From assembly GCA_023430945.1 (NCBI GenBank), contig JAEYYE010000098.1, positions 1 through 9,023 of the forward strand: 9,023 nt of DNA, given 5' to 3'. Of this stretch, positions 1-7,407 are shown piece by piece. Within the stretch, counting starts at the first letter, position 1. Each line of letters opens with the position of its first letter. Source of the stretch: Bacteroidota bacterium. Lineage in GTDB: Bacteria > Bacteroidota > Bacteroidia > Flavobacteriales_F > PHOS-HE28. Position numbers and translations under genes: made by a program. The notes beneath the pieces were generated by a model. It was not told the DNA's origin and did no database searches. It was given only the letters and a program-made list of their open reading frames with translations.

Positions 1-1
1 G

Positions 2-142
2 AGCATTCCCACACCTGAACATTATCTGCCATTGCTGTACGTACTCGGTCTGAAGGATCGGAAGGAATCCGTGTATCTCTTCAACGATCGCACCGTGATG
101 GGAAGCATCGCGATGACGAGTGTGATGATAGGCGGAGCCTGA
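2..142 (+). CDS. ygiD: 4,5-DOPA extradiol dioxygenase-like protein, C-terminal end (partial, 5' truncated by window)
   Basis: Only the last 46 codons are inside the window, in the frame beginning at base 2 and ending with TGA at 140-142. The peptide contains PTPEHYLPLLYVLGL near its start and ends with MGSIAMTSVMIGGA. This resembles the C-terminus of the YgiD/DODA family of LigB-type class III extradiol ring-cleaving dioxygenases, where a P-x-x-EH-x-LPL segment precedes a final GS-x-SM-x-S strand. The histidine of PEH is probably one of the active-site metal ligands, judging from the family. These enzymes use a bound metal to open catechol rings, but the natural substrate of bacterial members is often unknown. 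The gene runs convergently to nuoN and has no evident functional link to complex I. The identification rests on a short tail, so another LigB-family protein is possible. Confidence 0.7.
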   Translation, partial: SIPTPEHYLPLLYVLGLKDRKESVYLFNDRTVMGSIAMTSVMIGGA

Positions 143-162
143 TGTGATCAGACCCGATCACA
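143..162. terminator. Inverted repeat between convergent genes, possible bidirectional terminator
   Basis: TGTGATC (143-149) and GATCACA (156-162) form a perfect 7-bp inverted repeat around a 6-base loop, directly after the dioxygenase stop codon. A second, weaker stem, GCCGA (180-184) with TCGGC (195-199), lies closer to nuoN. Neither is followed by a clear T-run on either strand. The best candidate is a modest pyrimidine-rich stretch, CCTTTATTG, read on the minus strand after the second stem. A role in ending both convergent transcripts fits the position. The stem is short and contains a GATC in each arm, a sequence that is abundant throughout the window, so chance is a real alternative. 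Confidence 0.35.
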
Positions 163-199
163 ATAAAGGTTCGAAGATCGCCGACCCGAACCGATCGGC

Positions 200-244
200 C
201 CCCGTTCATGGAGACTGAATTTTGAAGATCCCCGGTCATGAAGA
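200..244. repeat. Imperfect direct repeat, 30-base period
   Basis: CCCCGTTCATGGAGA (200-214) and CCCCGGTCATGAAGA (230-244) match at 13 of 15 positions with starts exactly 30 bases apart, next to the nuoN stop codon. TGAAGATC also occurs twice (223-230 and 239-246), and TTCATG (205-210) faces CATGAA (237-242). No function is recognised. It may be a decayed small duplication or chance. Confidence 0.4.
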
Positions 245-1612
245 TCAATACCCCGCAAAGGCCGGGAACAATCCCAGCACGATCACACTGATGCAGCAGA
301 TCGCGATCAACAGACCATTGATCGGTGTCACCACGATCCTGGTCCCGCCGGTGCTGGGTGTGAACGCTTCACGGATCACGATGATGTAGTAATAGATGCC
401 GAGGATCGCCATCAGCACGGCGAAAATGGTGGTGCCTATGAATCCCGCGCCGATCCCCAGCATGATGATCTTGTACTTCGCGATGAAGCCTGCCGTGACT
501 GGAATGCCAGCGAGGGAAAGAAGCAGGATCATGGTGCCGATCGCAAGCCAGGGTTCCCTGCGATACAGCCCGCGGAATACACGGATGTGCTCATCGCCTC
601 CAGCAGTGCGCTTCACGGTCGTGAGCACGATGAAGATGCCCAACATGGCCAGCGCATAAGTGAACAGATAATAATACAGTACCTGGGCGGTGACCGGGTT
701 CGGATCGAGAAAAGCGAACAACAGGAACCCGGTGTGTGCGATGCTGGAGTAGGCCAGCAAACGTTTGAACTGGGTCTGCCGCAGTGCCACCACATTTCCG
801 AGGAACAGGGTGAGCACGGTCATGGCCATCAGCATGCCGTGAAGTGTTCCGGGCAATTGCATTCCTTCAATGAAACGATAGAATCCTGCGAACGCTGCCG
901 CCTTCACCACGGTGCTCATGAATGCGGTGAGCACTGTGGGCGATCCCTCATACACATCGGGACTCCAGAAATGGAACGGAACGGCCGCCACCTTGAAGGC
1001 GAGACCCGCAATAGTGAAGAACGCTCCAAGAAAATAGAGCATATGCTCACGACCCACCACGGTGGCCGCGTATTGCTGCACTTCCAAAAGATCCAGCGAG
1101 GCAGTGGCGCCGTAGAGCAATGTTATCCCAAGCAACAGGAATCCTGAAGCGAACGATCCCTGCAGGAAATACTTGAAGGCAGCCTCCCCACTTCGCCAGC
1201 TATCGCGCTTGCCACCGGCGATTATGTAGAGCGGAATGCTCATGATCTCCGTTCCAAGGAAAAGCATCAGCAGATTGGTATACGAGGTGAGCACGATCGC
1301 ACCGATCAAGGAGAACACCATGAGCGCGTATTGTTCCGCCACGTTCTCCCGCATCCACGCATAGTATTCGATCCCATACAAAAAGAGCATCACCGTGATC
1401 AGGACCAATGCCTGGCTGAATGCGATGGCGAAGGGATCGAATCGCAGCATGCCGTCCAGCAGGGGAACATTCACATGGAGATCGATCCAGAAAAGCAGCA
1501 ACCCCATCGAAAGCCCGGAGATGCCGATCGGTGCGAGCATCGACTTACGCCCCGCCAGACCTGTATAGAGCAGGACCACACCCAGCACCGAGATCAGTAC
1601 AAGTACGCTCAT
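245..1612 (-). CDS. nuoN: NADH-quinone oxidoreductase subunit N
   Basis: NuoN is one of the three antiporter-like proton-translocating subunits of the complex I membrane arm. The 455-residue protein is very hydrophobic, with roughly 13-14 membrane segments. It has the ProtonAntipo_M signature FHFWSPDVYEGSP (residues 213-225). By position, Glu122 (in GTEIMSIPLY), Lys147, Lys207, Lys237 and Lys379 correspond to the conserved charged residues of the proton channel. The start was placed at the ATG at 1610-1612 because the protein then begins MSVLVLISVLG, a normal NuoN first helix, and because it forms an ATGA overlap with the nuoM stop. The frame stays open for 53 more codons upstream, but that translation is charged, unlike NuoN, and lies wholly inside nuoM. 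NuoN is the last gene of the operon and ends in TGA at 245-247. Confidence 0.95.
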   Translation of the reverse strand: MSVLVLISVLGVVLLYTGLAGRKSMLAPIGISGLSMGLLLFWIDLHVNVPLLDGMLRFDPFAIAFSQALVLITVMLFLYGIEYYAWMRENVAEQYALMVFSLIGAIVLTSYTNLLMLFLGTEIMSIPLYIIAGGKRDSWRSGEAAFKYFLQGSFASGFLLLGITLLYGATASLDLLEVQQYAATVVGREHMLYFLGAFFTIAGLAFKVAAVPFHFWSPDVYEGSPTVLTAFMSTVVKAAAFAGFYRFIEGMQLPGTLHGMLMAMTVLTLFLGNVVALRQTQFKRLLAYSSIAHTGFLLFAFLDPNPVTAQVLYYYLFTYALAMLGIFIVLTTVKRTAGGDEHIRVFRGLYRREPWLAIGTMILLLSLAGIPVTAGFIAKYKIIMLGIGAGFIGTTIFAVLMAILGIYYYIIVIREAFTPSTGGTRIVVTPINGLLIAICCISVIVLGLFPAFAGY

Positions 1613-3057
1613 TTCGATCCCAGTGGAATGGAGTTGATCATTTCCGTGACCGGTGCTTCGAGCAGATCTAGGATCGGCGCCGGATGTACGCCGAAGAAGA
1701 GCGTCATGGAGATCAACGGAACAAGGATCAGATGGTCGCGCACCGATGCATCGCTCATTTCCATCTGCCACTTATCAGGCCCCAACATGATCCTCTGGTA
1801 GGCCACCAGAACATAGATCGCGCCTACCACGATGGTGGCGACCCCGGCGAACGCGGCCGGTACGCTCACTTTCCAGAGGCCGGTGAACATGAGCCATTCA
1901 CCGATGAAACTCTGGGTGAACGGTACAGCGAGCGCATTGAACATCACCAGAAGGAAAAGCGTGGCGAGCTTCGGAGTGCGAGCCTTGAGGCCACCCATGG
2001 CCCCGATCTCGCTGCTGCCTACTCTTTCCTTCAGCGCACCGGCCACATACAACAGCCCGATCACCAGCACGCCATGTGCAAAGGCCTGGTACAACGATCC
2101 GGTGATCCCATGTACGTTGAACGCGAACAGTCCGGCGCACAACAAACCTACATGGCTCAGTGAAGCATAGGCGATCAGCCGCCGAAGATCCCATTGCCTG
2201 AAGGCGATCACGGCAGCATAAAGTGATCCGATCAGGCTGAGCACGATCACGGTTTCACGCCAGAACTCCACGCCGGCAGGCACCAGTGGGAATACGATCT
2301 TCACTGTTCCATAAAGGCCCATCTTCAACATCACCGCAGCGAGCACCATGGCGCCCTGCAAGGGCGCGATCGTGTAAGTATCCGGTTGCCAGCCATGGAA
2401 GGGAAAGATCGGCAGCTTGATCGCAAAGGCCAGGAACAGCGCCCAGAACAGCCACACCTGCACATCTTCCGAAAGTTGCAGGGATCCGATCGTACCGAGG
2501 TCTCCGTTGAAACCGTGCGCTTCCTTCAGGCAATAAACGATCCCGGCAAGCAGGATCAACCCGCCCGCAAGCGTATACATGAAGAACCGGATCGTTGTTT
2601 CCCTTCGCCTCTCTCCTCCCCAATAGAGAAGCAGGAAGAAGATCGGCAGCATGGAGAGTTCATAAAAGATGTAGAACAGTACGATGTTCTGCGAAAGGAA
2701 GGCGCCCAGCATGAAGCATTGCGCAAAGAGCAGCAGACCGTTCACCAGGGAAGGATGCTGGAGCTTTTCACCGAATCCCGCACTGATGATGAAGGGGTAC
2801 AAGGCGGTGGTCAGCAGCACCATCAATAAACCCGTTCCATCGTACCCCAATACGAGCCGAAGGCCCAGTTCCGGCAACCAATCCGTGGAGATCAATGTAA
2901 CGGGAGCATTACCGAACCCCCACCAGACCCACAGCGCAATGGCCAGGGAAACGAGCGTCGACGCCAACGCGATCTCCCGGGCGTAACGGGTGGGCGTGGC
3001 AATGAAGAGGAACGATGCCACCAGGAAGGGAACGAGCATTATCCAGAGGGCGATCAT
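1609..3057 (-). CDS. nuoM: NADH-quinone oxidoreductase subunit M
   Basis: NuoM is the middle antiporter-like subunit of the membrane arm, sitting between NuoL and NuoN and moving protons across the inner membrane. The protein has 482 residues, close to the usual length, with about 14 predicted membrane segments. Visible landmarks are FYELSMLPIF with Glu133 (the conserved TM5 glutamate), KLPIFPFHGWQPD with Lys214 (the broken-helix TM7 lysine), Lys245 in VMLKMGLYG, and FIGEW with Glu387 in TM12. All key charges are therefore retained. The ATG at 3055-3057 shares one base with the nuoL stop (TGATG), and the TGA overlaps the nuoN start by four bases, so its translation is probably coupled to both neighbours. 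NuoM and NuoN belong to the same superfamily. The order and the KLP-x-FPFHGW-x-PD motif identify this one as NuoM. Confidence 0.96.
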   Translation of the reverse strand: MIALWIMLVPFLVASFLFIATPTRYAREIALASTLVSLAIALWVWWGFGNAPVTLISTDWLPELGLRLVLGYDGTGLLMVLLTTALYPFIISAGFGEKLQHPSLVNGLLLFAQCFMLGAFLSQNIVLFYIFYELSMLPIFFLLLYWGGERRRETTIRFFMYTLAGGLILLAGIVYCLKEAHGFNGDLGTIGSLQLSEDVQVWLFWALFLAFAIKLPIFPFHGWQPDTYTIAPLQGAMVLAAVMLKMGLYGTVKIVFPLVPAGVEFWRETVIVLSLIGSLYAAVIAFRQWDLRRLIAYASLSHVGLLCAGLFAFNVHGITGSLYQAFAHGVLVIGLLYVAGALKERVGSSEIGAMGGLKARTPKLATLFLLVMFNALAVPFTQSFIGEWLMFTGLWKVSVPAAFAGVATIVVGAIYVLVAYQRIMLGPDKWQMEMSDASVRDHLILVPLISMTLFFGVHPAPILDLLEAPVTEMINSIPLGSK

Positions 3058-4949
3058 CAGCGTATTCCCAGAAGTGTAACCAAGAGGAACAGGATCATGC
3101 CGGCCACCATCGCGAACAGGTGCGAGCTCGCATTACCGGTCTGCCCTTGTCGAACGAGTTGACCAAGCTTGATCGTGACCGTACCGGTCCCCACCATGAG
3201 CGGCGTGATCAGCTTGCATTCCACTAAAGTGAAGAACCCACTAAGCCAGGCATACGGCCGCTCGAAAAGCAGTGCGTAAAGCTCATCTACCTTCCAGCGT
3301 TGTGCGATCAAATTGCGATTGACAGGCAGCGGATCCACGCCGGTGACGATCGATGCTTCCTTTCGGCTTCGCTGATACGCCAGTGCGATCGTGCCAGCGA
3401 CCAAAATGAATGTGACGATCATCAAGATCCATTCGGTAGATCCGCTGAGAAGCAGGCGTTCATTCCCGATCCCTTCCACCGCGGTACCGAGGTATGTCTT
3501 CATGCCTTCGTGGCCACCGAAAAGATGCGGCACGTTCAACGCTCCTCCGATCACACTCAGCACGGCGAGCACCATCAACGGAATTGTCATCGATGCTGGA
3601 CTTTCATGCGGATGGGCGTTGTTGCGCGCATTGCCGAAGAAGACCATGAACAGAAGTCTGAACATGTAGAAAACCGTCATTGCCGCACCGAAAAGCAGTA
3701 GCGCGAATAGCACCGGTGATCGTTGGAACGAGAACGCCAGGATCAGGTCCTTGCTGAAGAATCCGCTCAACAAGGGCAGGCCTGCGATCGCGGCCACACC
3801 GATCAGGAAAGTGAAATAGGTGATCTTGATCTTTCCTTTCAATCCACCCATGCGGCGGATGTCCTGCTCACCATTCAAAGCGTGGATCACGCTGCCTGCG
3901 CCGAGGAACAACAAGGCCTTGAAGAATGCGTGCGTGGTCACATGGAACATCGCGGCGCTGTAAGCACCCATCCCAAGTGCTACGAACATGTAGCCCAATT
4001 GGCTCACGGTGGAATACGCGAGCACTTTCTTGATGTCGTTCTGGTAGATCGCGATGCTTGCAGCGAGCAGAACGGTGGCAGTTCCGATCCAAAGGATGAT
4101 CTCCTGAGTGAAGGGTACGATCTCGAAAAGTCCCGAGCAACGCGCGATCAAATAGATACCTGCGGTCACCATCGTAGCTGCGTGGATCAATGCGCTTACA
4201 GGCGTGGGGCCGGCCATGGCATCGGGCAGCCAGGTGAACAATGGGATCTGCGCGCTCTTTCCTGTTGCACCGAAGAACAGTAGAAGTGTGGCGGTGATCA
4301 ACAGCGGATGATCGATCGAGAAACCGCTCGCCTTGTCTATGATCACGATCGGATCGAGCGATCCGAACTGGTAGAAGAACAGGATCATCGCAAGAATGAT
4401 GGCGACATCCCCGATCCGGTTCATCACGAATGCCTTGCGCGCCGCGTAGTTGTACTCTGGCGTTCTGTACCAGAAACCGATCAGCAGGTAACTGCAAAGG
4501 CCCACTCCTTCCCAGCCGATGAAGGTCACCAACAGGTTCGATCCCATCACCAGCAGCAACATTGCGAAGCTGAAGAGGTTCAACTGCGCGAAGAATGTCG
4601 CCGCGCGTTCATCGGTGTGCATGTAACCGATCGAATACAAATGGATCAACGTGCCGATCCCGGTCACGATCAGCATCATCGTCAGCGACAATGCATCGAT
4701 CCGCAGAGCCAGCGGAATATGCATCTCACCCACATCGATCCAATCGAAAAGATGAACGATCCTTTCGCCCGCCGCCGGATCGAAACCTGCGAAGATCACT
4801 GCGGAGAGAACGAAGGCTACGGCCATCATCGCGGTCCCGATCGAACCAGCCACGGTCGCACCAAGCTTGCGTTTGAAGCTCGCGATCAGGATCGCGCCCA
4901 TCAGCGGCAATGCCGGCACCAGCGCTGCGAACAGATCGTGCGTCACCAT
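3057..4949 (-). CDS. nuoL: NADH-quinone oxidoreductase subunit L
   Basis: NuoL is the distal antiporter-like subunit of complex I. The protein has 630 residues with about 16 membrane segments, the normal length for NuoL. Conserved charges seen are Glu147 in FIGWEGVGLCSYLLIG, Lys231 in GATGKSAQIPLFTWLPDAM, His256 in SALIHAATMVTAG, His336, His340 and Lys344 in HVTTHAFFKALLFLGAGS, and Lys400 with Asp401 in SGFFSKD. The C-terminal part carries the W-x-VDELY motif (552-558) that precedes the long lateral helix. A final hydrophobic segment (about 611-628) would anchor that helix, so the extension that tells NuoL from NuoM and NuoN is complete. The ATG at 4947-4949 lies inside the end of nuoK (7-base overlap). 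A GTG is the next codon and could also serve as start. The gene ends in TGA sharing its last base with the nuoM ATG. Confidence 0.97.
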   Translation of the reverse strand: MVTHDLFAALVPALPLMGAILIASFKRKLGATVAGSIGTAMMAVAFVLSAVIFAGFDPAAGERIVHLFDWIDVGEMHIPLALRIDALSLTMMLIVTGIGTLIHLYSIGYMHTDERAATFFAQLNLFSFAMLLLVMGSNLLVTFIGWEGVGLCSYLLIGFWYRTPEYNYAARKAFVMNRIGDVAIILAMILFFYQFGSLDPIVIIDKASGFSIDHPLLITATLLLFFGATGKSAQIPLFTWLPDAMAGPTPVSALIHAATMVTAGIYLIARCSGLFEIVPFTQEIILWIGTATVLLAASIAIYQNDIKKVLAYSTVSQLGYMFVALGMGAYSAAMFHVTTHAFFKALLFLGAGSVIHALNGEQDIRRMGGLKGKIKITYFTFLIGVAAIAGLPLLSGFFSKDLILAFSFQRSPVLFALLLFGAAMTVFYMFRLLFMVFFGNARNNAHPHESPASMTIPLMVLAVLSVIGGALNVPHLFGGHEGMKTYLGTAVEGIGNERLLLSGSTEWILMIVTFILVAGTIALAYQRSRKEASIVTGVDPLPVNRNLIAQRWKVDELYALLFERPYAWLSGFFTLVECKLITPLMVGTGTVTIKLGQLVRQGQTGNASSHLFAMVAGMILFLLVTLLGIR

Positions 4950-5278
4950 TTCAGGCGGTTCAATTCGTTCACGTCAACACTGTCCACATTTCGCTTCATC
5001 ATCACCAGGATCGCAAGACCAACGGTCACTTCCGCAGCTGCAACCAGCATGATGAAGAAGACGAACACCTGTGCACGCGGATCGCTGTGGTACGCGCTGA
5101 ACGCGGTGAGCAGCAGGTTCACGCTGTTGAACATCAGTTCGATGCACATCAGGATGATGATGGTGTTGCGGCGGAAAAGCACGCCTGCGATCCCGATGCT
5201 GAAGAGCAACACGCTCAGCAGCACGTAGTGTTCCAGCGGTACCACCTGGATCGCAGTAATGATGTCTGTGCCGATCAT
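4943..5278 (-). CDS. nuoK: NADH-quinone oxidoreductase subunit K
   Basis: NuoK is a small membrane-arm subunit (ND4L equivalent) with three transmembrane helices that, with NuoJ, links the quinone-binding region to the antiporter-like subunits. The product has 111 residues, about ten more than E. coli NuoK, the excess being an N-terminal segment before PLEHYVLLS. The two buried glutamates needed for proton transfer are present: Glu47 in LMCIELMFNSVNLLL and Glu83 in AAAEVTVGLAI. The ATG at 5276-5278 overlaps the nuoJ stop as ATGA, which supports this start despite the longer N-terminus. The 3' end overlaps nuoL by 7 bases. Confidence 0.95.
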   Translation of the reverse strand: MIGTDIITAIQVVPLEHYVLLSVLLFSIGIAGVLFRRNTIIILMCIELMFNSVNLLLTAFSAYHSDPRAQVFVFFIMLVAAAEVTVGLAILVMMKRNVDSVDVNELNRLKW

Positions 5279-5799
5279 GCTTTCTGGAACTGGCCTTTTG
5301 CTTGATCGGGTCTATCCTTCTTTGCCAGCAACACCACGCCCACCATCGCACTGAGAAAGAGAACACTGCTGATCTCGAACGGCACCAGGAATTCGGTGAA
5401 CAGCGACATGCCCACGCTCTTCACCAGACCGATCGATGCATCGAACTCCTGCGCCGGTTGCACGCCCAGACCCTTGCGGAATGCGGCGGCCAGTGTAAGA
5501 AAGAACATTCCGCCTGAGACCACTGCGGCGATCCGCGTCCCGATCGATTTCATCGGTTCGGCGGATTTGTTCAGGTTCAGCAACATGATCACGAAAAGAA
5601 AAAGCACCATGATCGCGCCGGTGTAAACGATCACGTGCACCATGGCGAGGAACTGCGCGTTCAGCAGGATGTAATGTCCGGCCACACTAAGAAAACAGAC
5701 GATCAACGCGATCACACTGTTCACCGGGCTTTTCGCGCTTACCACGATCACTGCGCTGCCTATGCTGATCGCCGCGAAGAGATAGAAAAGGAACAACAT
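5275..5799 (-). CDS. nuoJ: NADH-quinone oxidoreductase subunit J
   Basis: NuoJ is the ND6 equivalent, a five-helix membrane subunit next to NuoH and NuoK that takes part in coupling quinone chemistry to proton pumping. The 174-residue protein begins MLFLFYLFAAISIGSAVIVV and carries the family signature VIVYTGAIMVLFLFVIMLL (residues 57-75). Tyr59 there is the conserved residue of the third helix, which in known structures contains a pi-bulge. A later FEISSVLFL segment matches the last helix of the family. It starts at the ATG at 5797-5799, seven bases after the nuoI stop, and this is the only real gap between nuo genes here. The stop overlaps the nuoK start by four bases. Confidence 0.95.
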   Translation of the reverse strand: MLFLFYLFAAISIGSAVIVVSAKSPVNSVIALIVCFLSVAGHYILLNAQFLAMVHVIVYTGAIMVLFLFVIMLLNLNKSAEPMKSIGTRIAAVVSGGMFFLTLAAAFRKGLGVQPAQEFDASIGLVKSVGMSLFTEFLVPFEISSVLFLSAMVGVVLLAKKDRPDQAKGQFQKA

Positions 5800-5806
5800 G
5801 CCTCGG

Positions 5807-6391
5807 TCAGCGGTTGTGTGAGTGACGCTTGATCTGTTTGAATTGCAGCACGGCGGGAGTCTGGCGCTTGCTCACATCGATCCGCTTGTCCTTGTCCATC
5901 GGTTCAACCAGTTCCTCCTTTCCGAATACGAACGAGGTGCGAAGAAAACCACTTTCCACGATCCGATCGGTAAGGAAGATGGCTTCTTTCGGACACGCTT
6001 CTTCACACAGGCCGCAGTAGATGCAGCGCAGCATGTCGATCTCGTATTTGCTGGCGTATTTCTCCTCGCGATAAAGGTGCTCTTCGCCCGGTTTGCGCTC
6101 TTCGGCGATCATGGTGATCGCTTCTGCCGGACAGGCAACTGCGCAAAGGCCGCAGGCTGTGCAGCGCTCCCGGCCTTCATCATCACGCTTCAGCACATGC
6201 TTCCCGCGGTAGATCTCCGCACGTGGACGTTCCTGCTCCGGATATTGGATCGTGGGGCGGTTGATGCGGAAGAAATGTTTCAGGGTGATGAGCATTCCAC
6301 CGATGATGTTCGGCAGGTAGATCCGCTCCATGAAGGTGAGCTTCTTGTTGCTCACCACCTTCGATCGGTTGGTCAATGGTGCCGCGCTCAT
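5807..6391 (-). CDS. nuoI: NADH-quinone oxidoreductase subunit I (2x[4Fe-4S] ferredoxin-like)
   Basis: NuoI is the 8-Fe ferredoxin-like subunit at the base of the peripheral arm. It passes electrons from the NuoG clusters through N6a and N6b to N2 in NuoB. The 194-residue protein contains two classical motifs: CTACGLCAVACP (Cys77, 80, 83, 87) and CIYCGLCEEACP (Cys123, 126, 129, 133). An amphipathic N-terminal segment around residues 20-45 (IYLPNIIGGMLITLKHFF) suits contact with the membrane arm. The start is the ATG at 6389-6391, overlapping the nuoH stop as ATGA and preceded by AAAAGGG. The frame remains open 40 codons further into nuoH, but that peptide is basic and unlike NuoI. The C-terminal tail after about residue 165 is charged and lysine/arginine-rich, making the protein slightly longer than E. 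coli NuoI (180 aa). Confidence 0.97.
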   Translation of the reverse strand: MSAAPLTNRSKVVSNKKLTFMERIYLPNIIGGMLITLKHFFRINRPTIQYPEQERPRAEIYRGKHVLKRDDEGRERCTACGLCAVACPAEAITMIAEERKPGEEHLYREEKYASKYEIDMLRCIYCGLCEEACPKEAIFLTDRIVESGFLRTSFVFGKEELVEPMDKDKRIDVSKRQTPAVLQFKQIKRHSHNR

Positions 6392-7407
6392 AGCCCTTTT
6401 ATCAAATGGTAGATGCCGCCGGTAAGGATGATATTCGCCACGCCGAGCGGGATCAGCCTTTTCCAACCCAGGTTCATCAATTGATCGAAACGGAAACGCG
6501 GGATGGACCAACGCACCCAGAAGAACACGAAGATGAAGAAGAAGGTCTTCAGGAACATCGCAGCCGCGCCGATGATCGTTTCAACATTCTGATCCAGCCC
6601 AAGCGATGCGAGACCCGGCACATGATATCCGCCGAAGTAGAGCGTTGCGATCACCGCGCTGCTCATGAACATGTTGATGTACTCGGCGAAGAGGTAGAAG
6701 CCAAGCTTCATACTGCTGAATTCGGTGTGATAGCCGCCCACGAGCTCGGTCTCGCATTCCGGCATATCGAACGGCGATCGGTTGCATTCCGCGAACGCGC
6801 AAACAATGAAGATGATGAAACCCAACGGTTGATGGATCACACCCCAACCGTTCTCGGCCTGGTACGCGACGATCCCGCTCAAACTCAGCGTTCCAGTGAG
6901 CATCACCAGCGCCACGATGCTCAGCGCCATCGCCAGTTCGTAGCTCACCATCTGGGCCGCCGCGCGGATCGCACCGAGCAGCGCGAACTTGTTGTTGCTG
7001 GCCCAACCGCCGAGCATGATGCCATAGACACCGATGCTCACCATGGCGAAGATGTAGAGGATGCCGATCTCCGGATCGGTGCCCTGCAGGTTGAAGCTCA
7101 CATCGCCGATCGTAAGAGTGCCACCCCATGGGATCACCACGCCGGTGAGCAAGGCCGTGATCATTGCGATCGCGGGGCCGAGGAAGAAGAGTTTTCGATT
7201 GGCCGTGGCCGGAACGAAATCCTCCTTCATCATCATCTTCACGCCATCGGCGAGCGGTTGCAGAAGGCCCAAAGGCCCGGCCCGGTTGGGACCGATCCGA
7301 TCTTGCAGCAACGCGGCTACCTTGCGTTCACCGTACGTGGAATAAGCCGCCACGGTAAGGGTGATCACCAACAGTACCAGCAAAAAGAGAAGCGTCGCGG
7401 TGGTCAT
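6388..7407 (-). CDS. nuoH: NADH-quinone oxidoreductase subunit H
   Basis: NuoH (ND1 equivalent) is the membrane subunit that forms much of the quinone-binding chamber and the link between electron transfer and the proton path. The 339-residue protein has about eight membrane helices and the expected loops. ERKVAALLQDRIGPNRAGP begins at residue 27 and continues into LLQPLADGVKMMMKED. SYELAM has Glu157, AECNRSPFDMPECE runs from 206 to 219, and ELVGGYHTEFSSMKLGFYLF follows. WVRWSIPRFRFDQLM lies near the C-terminus. These are the most conserved NuoH stretches and all look intact. The ATG at 7405-7407 overlaps the nuoG stop by four bases (ATGA), and its own TGA overlaps the nuoI start the same way. 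Confidence 0.97.
   Translation of the reverse strand: MTTATLLFLLVLLVITLTVAAYSTYGERKVAALLQDRIGPNRAGPLGLLQPLADGVKMMMKEDFVPATANRKLFFLGPAIAMITALLTGVVIPWGGTLTIGDVSFNLQGTDPEIGILYIFAMVSIGVYGIMLGGWASNNKFALLGAIRAAAQMVSYELAMALSIVALVMLTGTLSLSGIVAYQAENGWGVIHQPLGFIIFIVCAFAECNRSPFDMPECETELVGGYHTEFSSMKLGFYLFAEYINMFMSSAVIATLYFGGYHVPGLASLGLDQNVETIIGAAAMFLKTFFFIFVFFWVRWSIPRFRFDQLMNLGWKRLIPLGVANIILTGGIYHLIKGL

Noticed and set aside
1613..1771. Upstream in-frame extension of nuoN by 53 codons
   Set aside because: It lies entirely inside nuoM and encodes a charged, non-membrane peptide. The ATG at 1610-1612 gives a normal NuoN N-terminus and an ATGA overlap.
4308..5228. Plus-strand open frame of 306 codons opposite nuoL and nuoK
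   Set aside because: Low-complexity charged translation with no domain. The opposite strand has clear NuoL and NuoK motifs.
6392..6511. Upstream in-frame extension of nuoI by 40 codons
   Set aside because: It lies inside the conserved 3' end of nuoH. The start at 6389-6391 has an ATGA overlap and a purine-rich leader.
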